Below, in pieces: positions 1-8,804 of a stretch of DNA of 64,000 nucleotides; the stretch's first letter is position 1, and each line of letters opens with the position of its first letter. A model generated the notes under the pieces. It was not told where the DNA came from. It was given only the letters and a program-made list of their open reading frames with translations, and made no database searches. Source of the stretch: Trichothermofontia sp037445115 (lineage in GTDB: Bacteria; Cyanobacteriota; Cyanobacteriia; B231); assembly GCA_037445115.1 (NCBI GenBank), contig JBBILC010000001.1, positions 37,038-101,037 on the forward strand. The letters are read 5' to 3'. Both the position numbers and the translations under genes were made by a program.

Positions 1-1
1 G

Positions 2-913
2 TTGCGCCCCGGTCGCTTCGATCGCCAGGTTTTGGTTGATCGCCCCGATCTTTCTGGCCGGGAAGCGATTCTCAAGATCTATGCCCAAAAGGTGAAGCTG
101 GCCGAGGGTGTGAACCTGCACGAACTGGCCACCCGCACCCCGGGGTTTGCTGGAGCCGATCTCGCCAACCTGGTGAACGAAGCCGCTCTCCTCGCCGCCC
201 GTGCCCGTCGGGAGGCCGTCACCCAAGCCGATTTTGCTGAAGCGATCGAACGGGTGGTGGCGGGCCTGGAGAAAAAGAGTCGGGTTCTCAACGAGCGCGA
301 GAAAACGATCGTCGCCTACCACGAAGTCGGCCATGCCCTGGTCGGTGCCCTGATGCCGGGGGGTAGTAAAGTCGCCAAGATCTCGATCGTGCCCCGTGGC
401 ATGGCAGCCCTGGGTTACACCCTGCAACTGCCCACTGAGGATCGGTTCCTCCTGGATGAGGGCGAACTGCGGGGTCAAATTGCCACCCTGCTGGGGGGAC
501 GCTCCGCCGAGGAAATCGTCTTCGGCAGCATCACCACTGGAGCCGCCAACGACCTGCAACGGGCCACGGATCTGGCGGAACGCATGGTCACCACCTACGG
601 CATGAGCAAGGTCTTGGGACCCCTAGCCTACGAAAAGGGCCAACAAAATGCCTTTCTGGGCGATGGCGGCATGGTCAATCCCCGCCGCATGGTGAGTGAT
701 GACACGGCCCAAGCGATCGATGCGGAAGTCAAGGATATCGTTGAAGGTGCCCATCAGCGAGCACTCGCCATTCTCCACCAGAATCGGGATTTGCTAGAAA
801 AAATTGCCCAACGCATCCTTGAAACTGAGGTGATTGAGGGTGAAGAACTGCAAACCCTGTTGGCCGAAGCGAAGTCGCCAGAAGCCGCCCTGCCCGCGCC
901 CGTAATGGTCTAG
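2..913 (+). CDS. ftsH: ATP-dependent zinc metalloprotease FtsH, C-terminal part (5' truncated by window edge)
   Basis: FtsH is a membrane-anchored AAA+ protease that extracts and degrades membrane proteins; cyanobacterial forms also turn over damaged photosystem II D1. The visible part opens in the second region of homology of the AAA module (LRPGRFDR) and continues through the AAA lid into the M41 peptidase domain. The zinc site HEVGH begins at residue 107 of the visible part. The third ligand region (TTGAANDLQRAT) follows about 75 residues later. The membrane segments and Walker motifs lie upstream of the window, so the real start is not here; the apparent TTG start is only the window edge. 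The C-terminus is intact. Certain at family level; which cyanobacterial FtsH paralogue it is cannot be told. Confidence 0.95.
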   Translation: MRPGRFDRQVLVDRPDLSGREAILKIYAQKVKLAEGVNLHELATRTPGFAGADLANLVNEAALLAARARREAVTQADFAEAIERVVAGLEKKSRVLNEREKTIVAYHEVGHALVGALMPGGSKVAKISIVPRGMAALGYTLQLPTEDRFLLDEGELRGQIATLLGGRSAEEIVFGSITTGAANDLQRATDLAERMVTTYGMSKVLGPLAYEKGQQNAFLGDGGMVNPRRMVSDDTAQAIDAEVKDIVEGAHQRALAILHQNRDLLEKIAQRILETEVIEGEELQTLLAEAKSPEAALPAPVMV

Positions 914-1020
914 CGATCTGCCTGAAGGTAGGTTAACGGCTAGCCCTCACCCCTGCCCCTCTCCCTAGGGAGTCACCAAGTGAAACTCAGTTTCACGTTC
1001 CACAGAGTAACGGCTAGCCC

Positions 1021-1060
1021 TCACCCCTGCCCCTCTCCCTAGGGAGAGGGGCAGGGGTGA
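1021..1060. repeat. Perfect 40-bp palindrome (REP-like or bidirectional terminator)
   Basis: The sequence reads the same on both strands from 1021 to 1060, centred on CCTAGG, and would form a 20-bp GC-rich stem in RNA or as a DNA cruciform. A half-copy of the same sequence ends at 972. It lies about 110 bases after the ftsH stop and could end transcription, but no T-run follows. The duplication suggests a mobile small palindrome common in cyanobacterial genomes. Confidence 0.85.
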
Positions 1061-1130
1061 CTTTGGCTGGCTAGGTGGAGAGGCTGACGGCATTGGCTTT
1101 CCCGTGTTGGCATTGTCCTCTATTCTGGAT

Positions 1131-1186
1131 TGACGTTATGACATTGACGTTATGACATTGACGTTATGACACTGACGTTATGACAC
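1131..1186. repeat. Four tandem copies of a 14-bp unit upstream of murJ
   Basis: The unit TGACGTTATGACAT is repeated at 1131, 1145, 1159 and 1173; the last two copies end in AC instead of AT. Each unit contains two TGAC words seven or eight bases apart. The array ends 27 bases before the murJ GTG, in the expected promoter or leader region. Confidence 0.95.
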
Positions 1187-1213
1187 TGTTGCCATGCTGT
1201 TCAGGGAGGTTTT

Positions 1214-2830
1214 GTGACTGAGCAACCCCCAGCGAAGCGATCGCTGGCCAAAATTGCTGGCATTGTTGCCATTGCGACCCTCATTAGTAAACTGTTTGGC
1301 CTCGTGCGGCAACAGGCGATCGCGGCGGCGTTTGGGGTAGGGCCTGCCTTTGAAGCCTATAACTTTGCCTATGTGGTTCCCGGTTTTTTGCTGATCCTGC
1401 TGGGGGGCATTAACGGCCCCTTCCATAGCGCAATGGTGAGTGTGCTGGCCAAGCGGGATCAGCGGGAGGCGGCTCCCCTAGTGGAGTCGATCACCACCCT
1501 GGTGAGTGGGGCGCTGTTGATCGTGACGATCCTCGTCATTGTGTTTGCGGGACCGCTGATCGAACTGGTGGCACCGGGGTTGGGCCAGACACCGGAGGGG
1601 TTAGAAATCCGCGCGATCGCGGTGCGCCAGTTGCAACTAATGGCCCCAATGGCCCTGTTTGCCGGTCTGATTGGGATTGGCTTTGGCACCTTGAATGCGT
1701 CGGATCAGTACTGGCTGCCATCCATCAGCCCCCTGTTTTCCAGCCTGACGGTAATCCTGGGGTTGCTGGTGCTGGCGCTAAATTTGGGGAAGGATATTGC
1801 AGCCCCGGAATATGCCCTGCTGGGGGGCATCGTGCTGGCAGCAGGCACGTTAATTGGGGCGATTTTGCAATGGTTAGTGCAGGTGGTTGCCCAGTGGCGC
1901 AGCGGGATGGGTAGCCTGCGGTTACGGTTCGACTTCCGGCACGCAGGGGTACAGGAGGTCCTGAAAATTATGGGACCCGCGACCTTTGCCTCCGGCATGA
2001 TGCAGATCAATGTCTACACCGATCTGTTTTTTGCCTCCTTTATCCCCCCAGCCGCGTCGGCTCTGGGCTATGCCGGTCTGCTGGTGCAAACGCCGTTGGG
2101 TATCCTGTCGAACATGATTCTGGTTCCCCTGCTACCCGTATTTTCGCGGCTGACCGATCCGCAAGACTGGCCGGAGTTGAAGGACCGGATTCGCCAGGGA
2201 TTGATTTTAACCGCCCTGTCGATGTTGCCGCTGGGGGCATTGATGATCGTGTTGGCCGATCCGATCGTGCGGGTGATTTATGAACGGGGCGCGTTCCAAA
2301 GTGAGGCATCGCAGTTAGTTGCTTCAGTATTGGTAGCCTATGGGGTTGGGATGTTTGTCTACTTGGGGCGGGATGTATTGGTGCGGGTATTCTATGCGCT
2401 GGGGGATGCCCAAACGCCCTTTCGGATCAGTATATTCAATATTTTTCTCAATGCCCTGCTGGACTATTTGCTGATTGGTCCCTTTGGCGCACCGGGACTG
2501 GTATTGGCAACCGTGGGGGTCAATATCGTTTCGTTGCTGATGTTTCTGTGGTTGCTCGATCGCCGCTTGCAGGGCTTACCCCTCCGGCAGTGGGCGAGCA
2601 CGATCGCCGCCCTGACGTTCTTCAGTGGGATAGCGGGCGTGGGCAGTTGGGGGGCCTATACCGCCCTCACACAGCTTCTTCCAAGGGCTAGTTTTCTGGT
2701 GCAGCTAGGCTTTCTGAGCGTTGCGGGCCTAGTTGGCTTAGGCATTTTTGCGCTGTTAGCCAGCGTCCTGGGCCTGCCAGAGACAGCCATGTTGGTGGCC
2801 CGCATTCGGCAACGGTTCCGGCGATCGTAG
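1214..2830 (+). CDS. murJ: Lipid II flippase MurJ (MviN family)
   Basis: This 538-residue protein is the probable peptidoglycan lipid II flippase of the inner membrane, belonging to the MOP exporter superfamily. After a short basic N-terminus it opens with the family sequence KIAGIVAIATLISKLFGLVR. About 14 hydrophobic helices follow, as expected for MurJ, and its basic cytoplasmic loops and length also fit. The start is GTG at 1214, preceded by GGGAGG at 1204-1209 with normal spacing. It stands alone between ftsH and gcvPA with its own leader containing the 14-bp tandem array, so it probably has its own promoter. Family assignment is firm; flippase activity is inferred from the family. Confidence 0.95.
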   Translation: MTEQPPAKRSLAKIAGIVAIATLISKLFGLVRQQAIAAAFGVGPAFEAYNFAYVVPGFLLILLGGINGPFHSAMVSVLAKRDQREAAPLVESITTLVSGALLIVTILVIVFAGPLIELVAPGLGQTPEGLEIRAIAVRQLQLMAPMALFAGLIGIGFGTLNASDQYWLPSISPLFSSLTVILGLLVLALNLGKDIAAPEYALLGGIVLAAGTLIGAILQWLVQVVAQWRSGMGSLRLRFDFRHAGVQEVLKIMGPATFASGMMQINVYTDLFFASFIPPAASALGYAGLLVQTPLGILSNMILVPLLPVFSRLTDPQDWPELKDRIRQGLILTALSMLPLGALMIVLADPIVRVIYERGAFQSEASQLVASVLVAYGVGMFVYLGRDVLVRVFYALGDAQTPFRISIFNIFLNALLDYLLIGPFGAPGLVLATVGVNIVSLLMFLWLLDRRLQGLPLRQWASTIAALTFFSGIAGVGSWGAYTALTQLLPRASFLVQLGFLSVAGLVGLGIFALLASVLGLPETAMLVARIRQRFRRS

Positions 2831-3068
2831 ATCCAAGGAAAATCGCTGGCGGCAGCGTCAACGCCTCCATTGTGCCCCCTGATCGCCCAACGATGCGCAA
2901 ATCAGGTTGAAGCCGCCTAGGATCTGTCTATTGATGATAGCCACCGCCACCCCCAGTCGCCCTCTCTAGCGCCGAGGCTCAATAGCTTCAAACCTCGCTG
3001 AATGCCCGTTGAATCGGATTAAATTCGTTAAGATTAGTAAAGTTTCCTGGCAATGGAGTGACGATCGC

Positions 3069-4439
3069 GTGGCCCGCTACAGTTCCCATACCCCCACCAC
3101 CCGGCAAGACCTGCTGCAAGCCTTGGGTTTGTCCGACATGGAACCGCTCCTGGCGGTCATTCCCGCCGATCTGCGCCAGCCTGAGTTCACCTTAGCCCCT
3201 GGCAAATCGGAACTGGAAGTCCGGCAACTGTTGCAACACCTGGCCGATGCCAACCACCACCTGGATCAACTCACTTGCTTCCTGGGAGCAGGTTGCTACC
3301 GTCACTTTATCCCCGCAGCGGTTTGGGCGATCGTGGGGCGGGGGGAATTCCTCACCAGCTATACCCCCTACCAACCCGAAGCGGCCCAGGGAACGCTGCA
3401 AACCATTTTCGAGTTTCAAACTGGGATTGCGCGGTTAACCGGCCTCCCGATCGCCAATGCCTCGCTCTACGATGGGGCCAGCGCTACCGCCGAAGCGGTT
3501 CTCATGGCCCTGCGGCAACAGAAAAACCGCAGCCATCTCCTCATCGCCGACAGCCTCCATCCCGAATACCACGAATTATTGACAACCTATTTGCAAGGGT
3601 TGGACGTGACCTCGGCGATCGTCCCCACCACCGCCGCTGGTCAGCTTGACCTGACTAATCTGCAACAGCAACTCGAACAGTCTGCGAAGACCTGTGCAGC
3701 GGTTGTCGTGCAATCGCCTAATTTTTATGGGGGCGTTGAAGAGGTTGCCGCGATCGCGACGGCTGCCCATCAAGTGGGTGCCCTGCTCATTGTGGTCGTC
3801 ACCGATCCCACCACCCTCGCCGTCCTCCAGCCCCCCGGTCAATTGGGGGCGGATATCGTCGCTGGGGAAGGTCATGCCCTGGGGACACCACCTAGTTACG
3901 GGGGACCTCACCTGGGTCTGTTGGCAGCGCGGCAGGAATTCCTACGCCAGATCCCCGGACGGTTGGTGAGTCTTGCCCAGGATGCCCGTGGCCAGACGGC
4001 CTATACCCTGACGCTGCAAACCCGTGAGCAACACATTCGCCGTGCGAAGGCCACCAGTAATGTGTGCACGAACCAATCCCTGATGGCGGCAGCAGCAGCC
4101 GTCTATATGGCGTTGCTGGGTCCCGATGGGTTACGTCAGATGGCAACCACCAGTCTGCAACGGGCACATACGTTGGCTGAGCAGATTCAATCACTACCGG
4201 GGTATGCCCTGGTCTATAGCGGTCCCTTTTTCCATGAGTTTGTGGTGCGGTGCCCGATCGCGGCCCAAACGGTGATCGATCGGGCATTGACGGCGGGGCT
4301 GTGTCCGGGGGTGGCGCTGTCCCGGTGGTTCCCCGATCGGCCTCAGGATTTACTGGTGTGTGTGACGGAGATGAATTCAACGGCAGAGATAGAGCGATTG
4401 GTGGGGTTTTTGCGAGATTTAGAAGTGGGGGAAATTTAA
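3069..4439 (+). CDS. gcvPA: Glycine dehydrogenase (decarboxylating) subunit 1, GcvPA-like
   Basis: The protein matches the N-terminal half of the glycine cleavage P-protein, which with subunit 2 decarboxylates glycine and loads the H-protein. Diagnostic stretches are the N-terminal RYSSHTPTTRQDLLQALG, CFLGAGCYRHFIPAAV, SYTPYQPEAAQGTLQ and ANASLYDGASATAEA, followed by PPSYGGPHLG and ATSNVCTNQSLMA. The PLP lysine belongs to subunit 2 and is absent here. I chose the GTG at 3069 because GGAG lies ten bases upstream and known family members begin at this point; an in-frame TTG at 3009 would add 20 residues. With the GTG start it has 456 residues, the usual size for the split subunit. No gcvPB, gcvT or gcvH is in the window. 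Confidence 0.88.
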   Translation: MARYSSHTPTTRQDLLQALGLSDMEPLLAVIPADLRQPEFTLAPGKSELEVRQLLQHLADANHHLDQLTCFLGAGCYRHFIPAAVWAIVGRGEFLTSYTPYQPEAAQGTLQTIFEFQTGIARLTGLPIANASLYDGASATAEAVLMALRQQKNRSHLLIADSLHPEYHELLTTYLQGLDVTSAIVPTTAAGQLDLTNLQQQLEQSAKTCAAVVVQSPNFYGGVEEVAAIATAAHQVGALLIVVVTDPTTLAVLQPPGQLGADIVAGEGHALGTPPSYGGPHLGLLAARQEFLRQIPGRLVSLAQDARGQTAYTLTLQTREQHIRRAKATSNVCTNQSLMAAAAAVYMALLGPDGLRQMATTSLQRAHTLAEQIQSLPGYALVYSGPFFHEFVVRCPIAAQTVIDRALTAGLCPGVALSRWFPDRPQDLLVCVTEMNSTAEIERLVGFLRDLEVGEI

Positions 4440-4466
4440 CGGTTACCCCTGCTCTAACGCTTAAGG

Positions 4467-4495
4467 CACGAAGGACACGAAGGGACACGAAGGTC
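4467..4495. repeat. Short tandem repeat between convergent genes
   Basis: Three near-identical units of 9 to 10 bases, each starting CACGAAGG, lie at 4467, 4476 and 4486. They fill the gap between the gcvPA stop and the stop of the minus-strand U32 gene, just touching the latter. Confidence 0.8.
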
Positions 4496-5657
4496 AGCCC
4501 ATGAGGAGGGAGCCGGGGACGGCTTTTTTGATCCAGTCGGTGACCAGGATTTGATCGGGTTCGAGGGTGGGGGGTGCTTCGCCGGTTAGGGTGCGGAAGG
4601 TGAGGTTGGGGGGAATGGGGAGGGCTTCGCCGGTCGGGATGCGTAAGCAATCAATGTGCGATCGCGTGAAGGATTGCAGGACTTGCCAGACGGCGTATTG
4701 GCCACTTTCGCCCGCGATGACCTCGGCTAGACAATTCTGGTTGCGATAGGCGGTGAGTTTGGCCTTGGCTTTCAGGCGGGGGAAGAGGGCGGTGGTGCGG
4801 TTGGCATTGAAGAAGGGAGCCTGGATGGGCCGGGGCCAGGTTTGCCGGAGTTGGCTGGGGTCGGTCTGAAGTTGGGTGCAGAGGGCGGTAATCCCGGTTG
4901 CGGCTTCCCCGGTGTGGCTCAGGTGCCGCAGATCCAGCCGTACCATTGCTAAACCGGCTGCGGCTAAGTTAGTCAAGCGATCGAGAATAAATTGATCCTT
5001 GTCCAGAAACATCAAGGTGCCATGCGGCGTTTCATAGGTGGGAAACTGGCGTTGGGGCGTCTCTTCAAAGGCAACATGGGCGGTGAGATTAGGCTCGTCG
5101 CGGTCATCGTCACCAGATACATGGGCCGCTAGGAGCGATCGCGGCGAATAAAACAATAGAATGGGTCCCGCGCCCAAGACTTCACATCCCACGGGTAACC
5201 GCTGGCAATAGTCGATCAGGGTAGCTTCGGGGAGTTCGATCGAGAGAACAAGGCGATTCAGGGAAGCCCCCAATAACTCACACCACCCCTGTAAAGCCTC
5301 CAGGTTGTGATTGCCCGTTTCCGCGATCAGGTGGATTGGCATCTGGGGTAGGTGGTGTTGCACCCAGGCCGCTGCGCCAATATCACACACGCGGATAGCG
5401 TCAAAGAGAGATAAATCCCAGGTCTGGAGACGATCGCCAATGCCCTGCATAACCGACTCGGTCATGAGAATATCCCACACCAGCACCGGACTCAGCCCCC
5501 GGTGCCGCGCCGCGATCGCTAGGGTTTGGGTCTCCTCTGGCGACAAGCCCCCCTGTCGTGCCGTTAGTCGGGGTTCCAGCAGCACTTCCCGTATCCCCGG
5601 TGCGGCTACACAGGCATTCAGATCCGCGATCGCCGTGACAAAGGTGTTGAACTGCAT
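4494..5657 (-). CDS. U32 family peptidase-like protein
   Basis: This 387-residue protein resembles the U32 (collagenase-like, YhbV/UbiV-type) family. The supporting features are an N-terminal TIM-barrel-like segment, the phrase IREVLLEPRLTARQGGLS, a hydrophobic VRLDLRHLS strand, and a C-terminal portion with AEVIAGESGQYAVWQ. Some U32 proteins bind an iron-sulfur cluster for oxygen-independent ubiquinone or RNA hydroxylation. The typical four-cysteine set is not obvious here, so function is open. ATG at 5657 is preferred over TTG at 5708 because it follows a purine-rich AGGTAACGTAGGG. It lies 31 bases downstream of mutS2 on the same strand and probably shares its transcript. Confidence 0.75.
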   Translation of the reverse strand: MQFNTFVTAIADLNACVAAPGIREVLLEPRLTARQGGLSPEETQTLAIAARHRGLSPVLVWDILMTESVMQGIGDRLQTWDLSLFDAIRVCDIGAAAWVQHHLPQMPIHLIAETGNHNLEALQGWCELLGASLNRLVLSIELPEATLIDYCQRLPVGCEVLGAGPILLFYSPRSLLAAHVSGDDDRDEPNLTAHVAFEETPQRQFPTYETPHGTLMFLDKDQFILDRLTNLAAAGLAMVRLDLRHLSHTGEAATGITALCTQLQTDPSQLRQTWPRPIQAPFFNANRTTALFPRLKAKAKLTAYRNQNCLAEVIAGESGQYAVWQVLQSFTRSHIDCLRIPTGEALPIPPNLTFRTLTGEAPPTLEPDQILVTDWIKKAVPGSLLMG

Positions 5658-5688
5658 CCCTACGTTACCTGTATATTCCTCATCCCTA

Positions 5689-8432
5689 CTATGGGCGAGG
5701 ATAGACAACCGTTACACCACTCCCCCCATCAGCCGCTTCAGCCGCCTCAAAGCGTTCTACGTTAGGGTGTTGTGCCAAAAAGGCGTGAACCCCTCGCCGT
5801 AGCCGTCCTGTGCCGTGACCATGAATCACCCAGAGGGGACCGTGAGCCTGCACAATCGCCCGATCTAAGTCAATCTCCGCATCCGCTACCCGCATTCCCC
5901 GGATATCCAGGGTATTGCGGGAAGTCCGAANNNNNNNNNNCCGTTGCGGCGGGTTTGGGCTGGGGTTCCACGGCCTCACGCGGTGGACGCTGGGGCTTTT
6001 CTCCCTTGAGGGATTCAATTTCCTCTAGGGCCACAGTCATTTTCATCAGGCCGAAGCGCACGGTTAACTCACCACTCGCATCCGGACCACTGAGCACCTC
6101 CGCCGTCACATTCAAACGGGGAATGCGGATTTTATTCCCCACCTGCGGCATAAAACTGGGTGGAGCGACCGGTGGGGGCGGCGGCAGATGTTGGTCCGCG
6201 ATCGCCTGGAGGGCTTGGGTTGCCCGTTGGGCCGCCTGGGCCGTCTGGGGTCCCTGTTGCAACTTACGAATGACCCTGGCAATATCCTGCTTGGCTGCTG
6301 CGATCGCCTGTTGCACCGTCTGTTCCTGGACCTGTTGCAACTGTCGCTCCCGTTCCCGCAACATTGCCGCCTTTTGGGCAACTTCCTGGTGCAACCGTTC
6401 CGCCTGCTCCAAGAGTTGGCTGGCCGATCGTGCCTTCGCCTCCTGCTGCCGCCGTTGATTCTCCAATCCCGCAATCACCTGATTGACATCGGCTTCTGGG
6501 CTGGGCGTCACCTGTTGCTTCGCCGCTGCCACAATGTCGGGATTTAGCCCTAAGCGTGCCGCGATCGTCAACGCATTCGAGCGTCCCGGAATTCCCCACA
6601 AAAGGCGATAGGTGGGGGATAGGGTCGCCTCATCAAACTCGACCGCCGCATTCTCGAAGCGATCGTCCTGGTACTTGAGCGCCTTCAGTTCCCCATAGTG
6701 GGTCGTCGCGATCGTCAGCCCCGCCCGCTCCGCCAAGTNNNNNNNNNNTGCTGGAGCAGGCCGTGGCCACGGTCAAGCACGCCGCCAAGTATTGCAGCAA
6801 CGCCGTCGCCAACGCACTCCCCTCCGTTGGATCAGTCCCCGCCCCCACTTCATCCAGCAATACCAGCGCATTAACAGGCGTCAGCAGATGGCCATCAAGC
6901 GGCGATCGTGGGGTAGGCGTCCCGCCTGCCAGTCCACTCCCGCTCCCACCTGCCAGTCCATCCCCTGACGTTAATTGTGGGGTAGGCGTCCCGCCTGCCA
7001 GTCCACTCCCGCTCCCGCCTGCCAGTCCACTCCCGCTCCCACCTGCCAATCCACTCCTGCTCCCGCCTGCCAGTGCCTCCCGACTCCCATCCGTCCGTGC
7101 CGCCAGTCCCCCCTGTCGCTCCGCCTCTCCCCCCTCCGTTAGCGCCGTGAGAATTTGGCTAATCCGGCGAATATGACCCGAAAACGTCGAAAGGCTTTGT
7201 TGTAACGACTGCTCATCACCAATATCCGCCAACACCTGCTCAAACCAGGGCAACTCCACCGGCTCACGAGCCGGGACAAACAGACCCGCCTTCGCCATCA
7301 AGGCTGCCAGCCCCAGGGTTTTCAGCGTCGCTGTTTTCCCCCCCGTATTCGGCCCGGTCATGGTCACCACCCGCACATTCGGGGTAATCCGGACATCAAT
7401 CGGCACCACCGGACACCCCTGTTCATGGCGCTCCTGCCACACCAGCAGAGGATGGCGCAACTGACGGAGGGTGATCGCCTCCCCCGCACGGGGATCAATA
7501 AACCGGGGGGGATTGGCTGCCAGCCACAAACTATAACGGGCACGGGCTGTGGCTAAATCCAGGGTGGTGACGATCGCTAACAATCGCTCCAGATCCGTGG
7601 CTACGGCAGCCACCTGTTGACTCAGCCCTTGCCGGATCGCTTCCGATTCGGCCTGCTCTTGACGCACCAACTGGCGCAAGTGGTTATTCCGATCGACCAC
7701 CAGATAGGGTTCCACGTACAGGGTTGCCCCACTGGCTGAGGTATCATGGACGATGCCCGGAATCGCCTCCCGATGGGAGAGCTTCACCGGGATCACAAAG
7801 CGATCGCCCCGTTGGGTAATGAGTGGCTCTTGGATGGCATTGGCCTGCCGTTGGAGGACGCGATGGAGAGTACGTTGGATCTCCTCCCGCAGGTGGCGCT
7901 GGTTTTCCCGAATTCGAGCTAGGGCGGGACTGGCCCGATCGCTCACCTGGCCCTGATCGTCAATACACCGATGAATTTCCTGTTCCAGTTCCGGATAGGT
8001 GCGCAACTCGGCCACCAGCGTACCCAGCACCGGATAGGGCACCGTCTCAGACCCCGCCCCCTCTTCACTGGGATGATTCTGCTGATCGATTAACCGCCGC
8101 AGTTGCCGACTACCCGCGAGGGTGGTGGCGATCGCCAGTAGCTCCTCGCCAAATAAAACCCCCTGCCGCTCGGCCCGCGCGATCGCCCCCCCAATATCAC
8201 TAATCCCCGCAAAGCTTAACCCTTGGGGCAAGGTTGCCTCTAATTGGTACACCTCGCGGGTTTGGGCCAACAGCATCAGACTGGCGGCTGGTGTTGTGGG
8301 TAGGTGGAGGGACTGCGCCGCCAGTGCCCCCAACTTAGTGGCGGCAAAAGTCGCTAGATGCTGGCACAGGCGTGGCCATTCCAGGAGATCGAGGGTTTCC
8401 GTCTGGCAGGATCGACGCACGGACATAGGCAT
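5689..8432 (-). CDS. mutS2: Endonuclease MutS2 (interrupted by two assembly gaps; repeat-derived insertion in ATPase)
   Basis: MutS2 is a homodimeric ATPase with a C-terminal Smr nuclease domain, linked to suppression of recombination and to ribosome rescue. In order: MutS core (LLEWPRLCQHLA at the N-terminus), Walker A GPNTGGKTATLKT, Walker B LVLLDEVGAGTDPTEG, ATTHYGELKALKY, a long coiled coil, and the Smr domain with LDIRG and IHGHGTGRLR. Two runs of N split the reading frame into three. Joining the flanks directly at 5931-5940 gives an unbroken frame (AATVRTSRN), and merging the nine shared bases CCGCCAAGT on either side of 6739-6781 also restores the frame, so the gene is probably intact. 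About 90 residues rich in GSGSGLAGG are inserted between the Walker motifs. ATG is at 8432 or 8426. It lies 12 bases after the STAS gene. Confidence 0.9.
5931..5940. other. Assembly gap (10 N) inside mutS2
   Basis: Ten N separate the coiled-coil region from the Smr domain. The flanking minus-strand codons GCA ACG G and TT CGG ACT join in frame if no bases are missing, giving the expected valine before RTSRNTLD. The true gap length is therefore probably zero. Confidence 0.9.
6739..6790. other. Assembly gap with redundant or chimeric contig end inside mutS2
   Basis: Ten N (6739-6748) are followed by 33 bases (6749-6781) that fit no MutS2 frame, and then by CCGCCAAGT (6782-6790), which repeats the last nine bases before the gap (6730-6738). 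Deleting 6739-6790 restores a normal MutS2 sequence (LLQYLAERAGLTIATTHYG). Confidence 0.85.
6908..7080. repeat. Tandem and direct repeats inside mutS2
   Basis: A 40-base segment occurs identically at 6908-6947 and 6977-7016. It is followed by further copies of its 24-base tail (GCCTGCCAGTCCACTCCCGC plus CTCC). The segment beginning GTGGGGTAGGCGTCCCGCCT resembles the dispersed repeat seen at 30314 and 16086. The repeats stay in frame and encode the GSGSGLAGG units of MutS2. Confidence 0.9.
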
Positions 8433-8444
8433 TGCAGCGTGCAG

Positions 8445-8804
8445 TTATCGACGGGCAATGCCCCGTGGCACCCCTTCGATCGCCTCTGCCTCCGTCTCAA
8501 AAATTTCAAATACCGAATCCATCATGGTTACTTCAAAGACTAGTCGTGCCTCCGGATGCACATTACAGATGCGAAAACTACCGTTTGCCTTATCTGCATC
8601 CCGCATTCCCGCGACCAGAGAGGTTAAGCCAGAACTGTCAATAAAGTCTACCGCTCCCAGGTTAACCACAACATGGGGGCTTTCCTTCACAACTTCCTGT
8701 AATTTCAGGCGAAACTGCCAAGCGGTCGTAATATCAAGTCGTCCACTCGGCGTTAGCACAATCACCTGGGTGCCATCTTGGGTTGTGTGCGTTGTCTGAT
8801 CCAT
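8445..8804 (-). CDS. STAS-domain anti-sigma factor antagonist
   Basis: This 119-residue single-domain protein belongs to the SpoIIAA/RsbV-like STAS family. These proteins bind partner-switching anti-sigma or kinase proteins and are controlled by serine phosphorylation. The signature GAVDFIDSSGLTSLV (about residues 56-70) contains the conserved DSSGL with the phosphorylatable serine. The N-terminal strand QVIVLTPSGRLDI is also typical. ATG at 8804 is preceded by GAGGGTGGG; the longer TTG start at 8837 is less likely. The stop lies 12 bases before mutS2, suggesting one transcript, although no functional link is known. The partner kinase or phosphatase is not in the window. Confidence 0.9.
   Translation of the reverse strand: MDQTTHTTQDGTQVIVLTPSGRLDITTAWQFRLKLQEVVKESPHVVVNLGAVDFIDSSGLTSLVAGMRDADKANGSFRICNVHPEARLVFEVTMMDSVFEIFETEAEAIEGVPRGIARR

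Larger units (their letters stand above)
914..1213. other. ftsH-murJ intergenic region, repeat-filled
   Basis: This 300-base spacer has no gene. A 39-base segment occurs twice as a direct repeat (934-972 and 1008-1046). The second copy extends into a perfect 40-base palindrome. A small hairpin (GTGAAACT at 980-987 and AGTTTCAC at 989-996) lies between the copies, and a four-unit tandem repeat lies close to the murJ start. Confidence 0.85.

Noticed and set aside
2831..3068. Possible glycine riboswitch before gcvPA
   Set aside because: The conserved glycine aptamer words were not found in this stretch and no terminator follows.
3892..4650. 252-residue open frame on the minus strand opposite gcvPA and the U32 gene
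   Set aside because: It is rich in Pro, Arg and His, matches no family, and overlaps a well-supported gene; this is typical of a shadow frame in GC-rich DNA.
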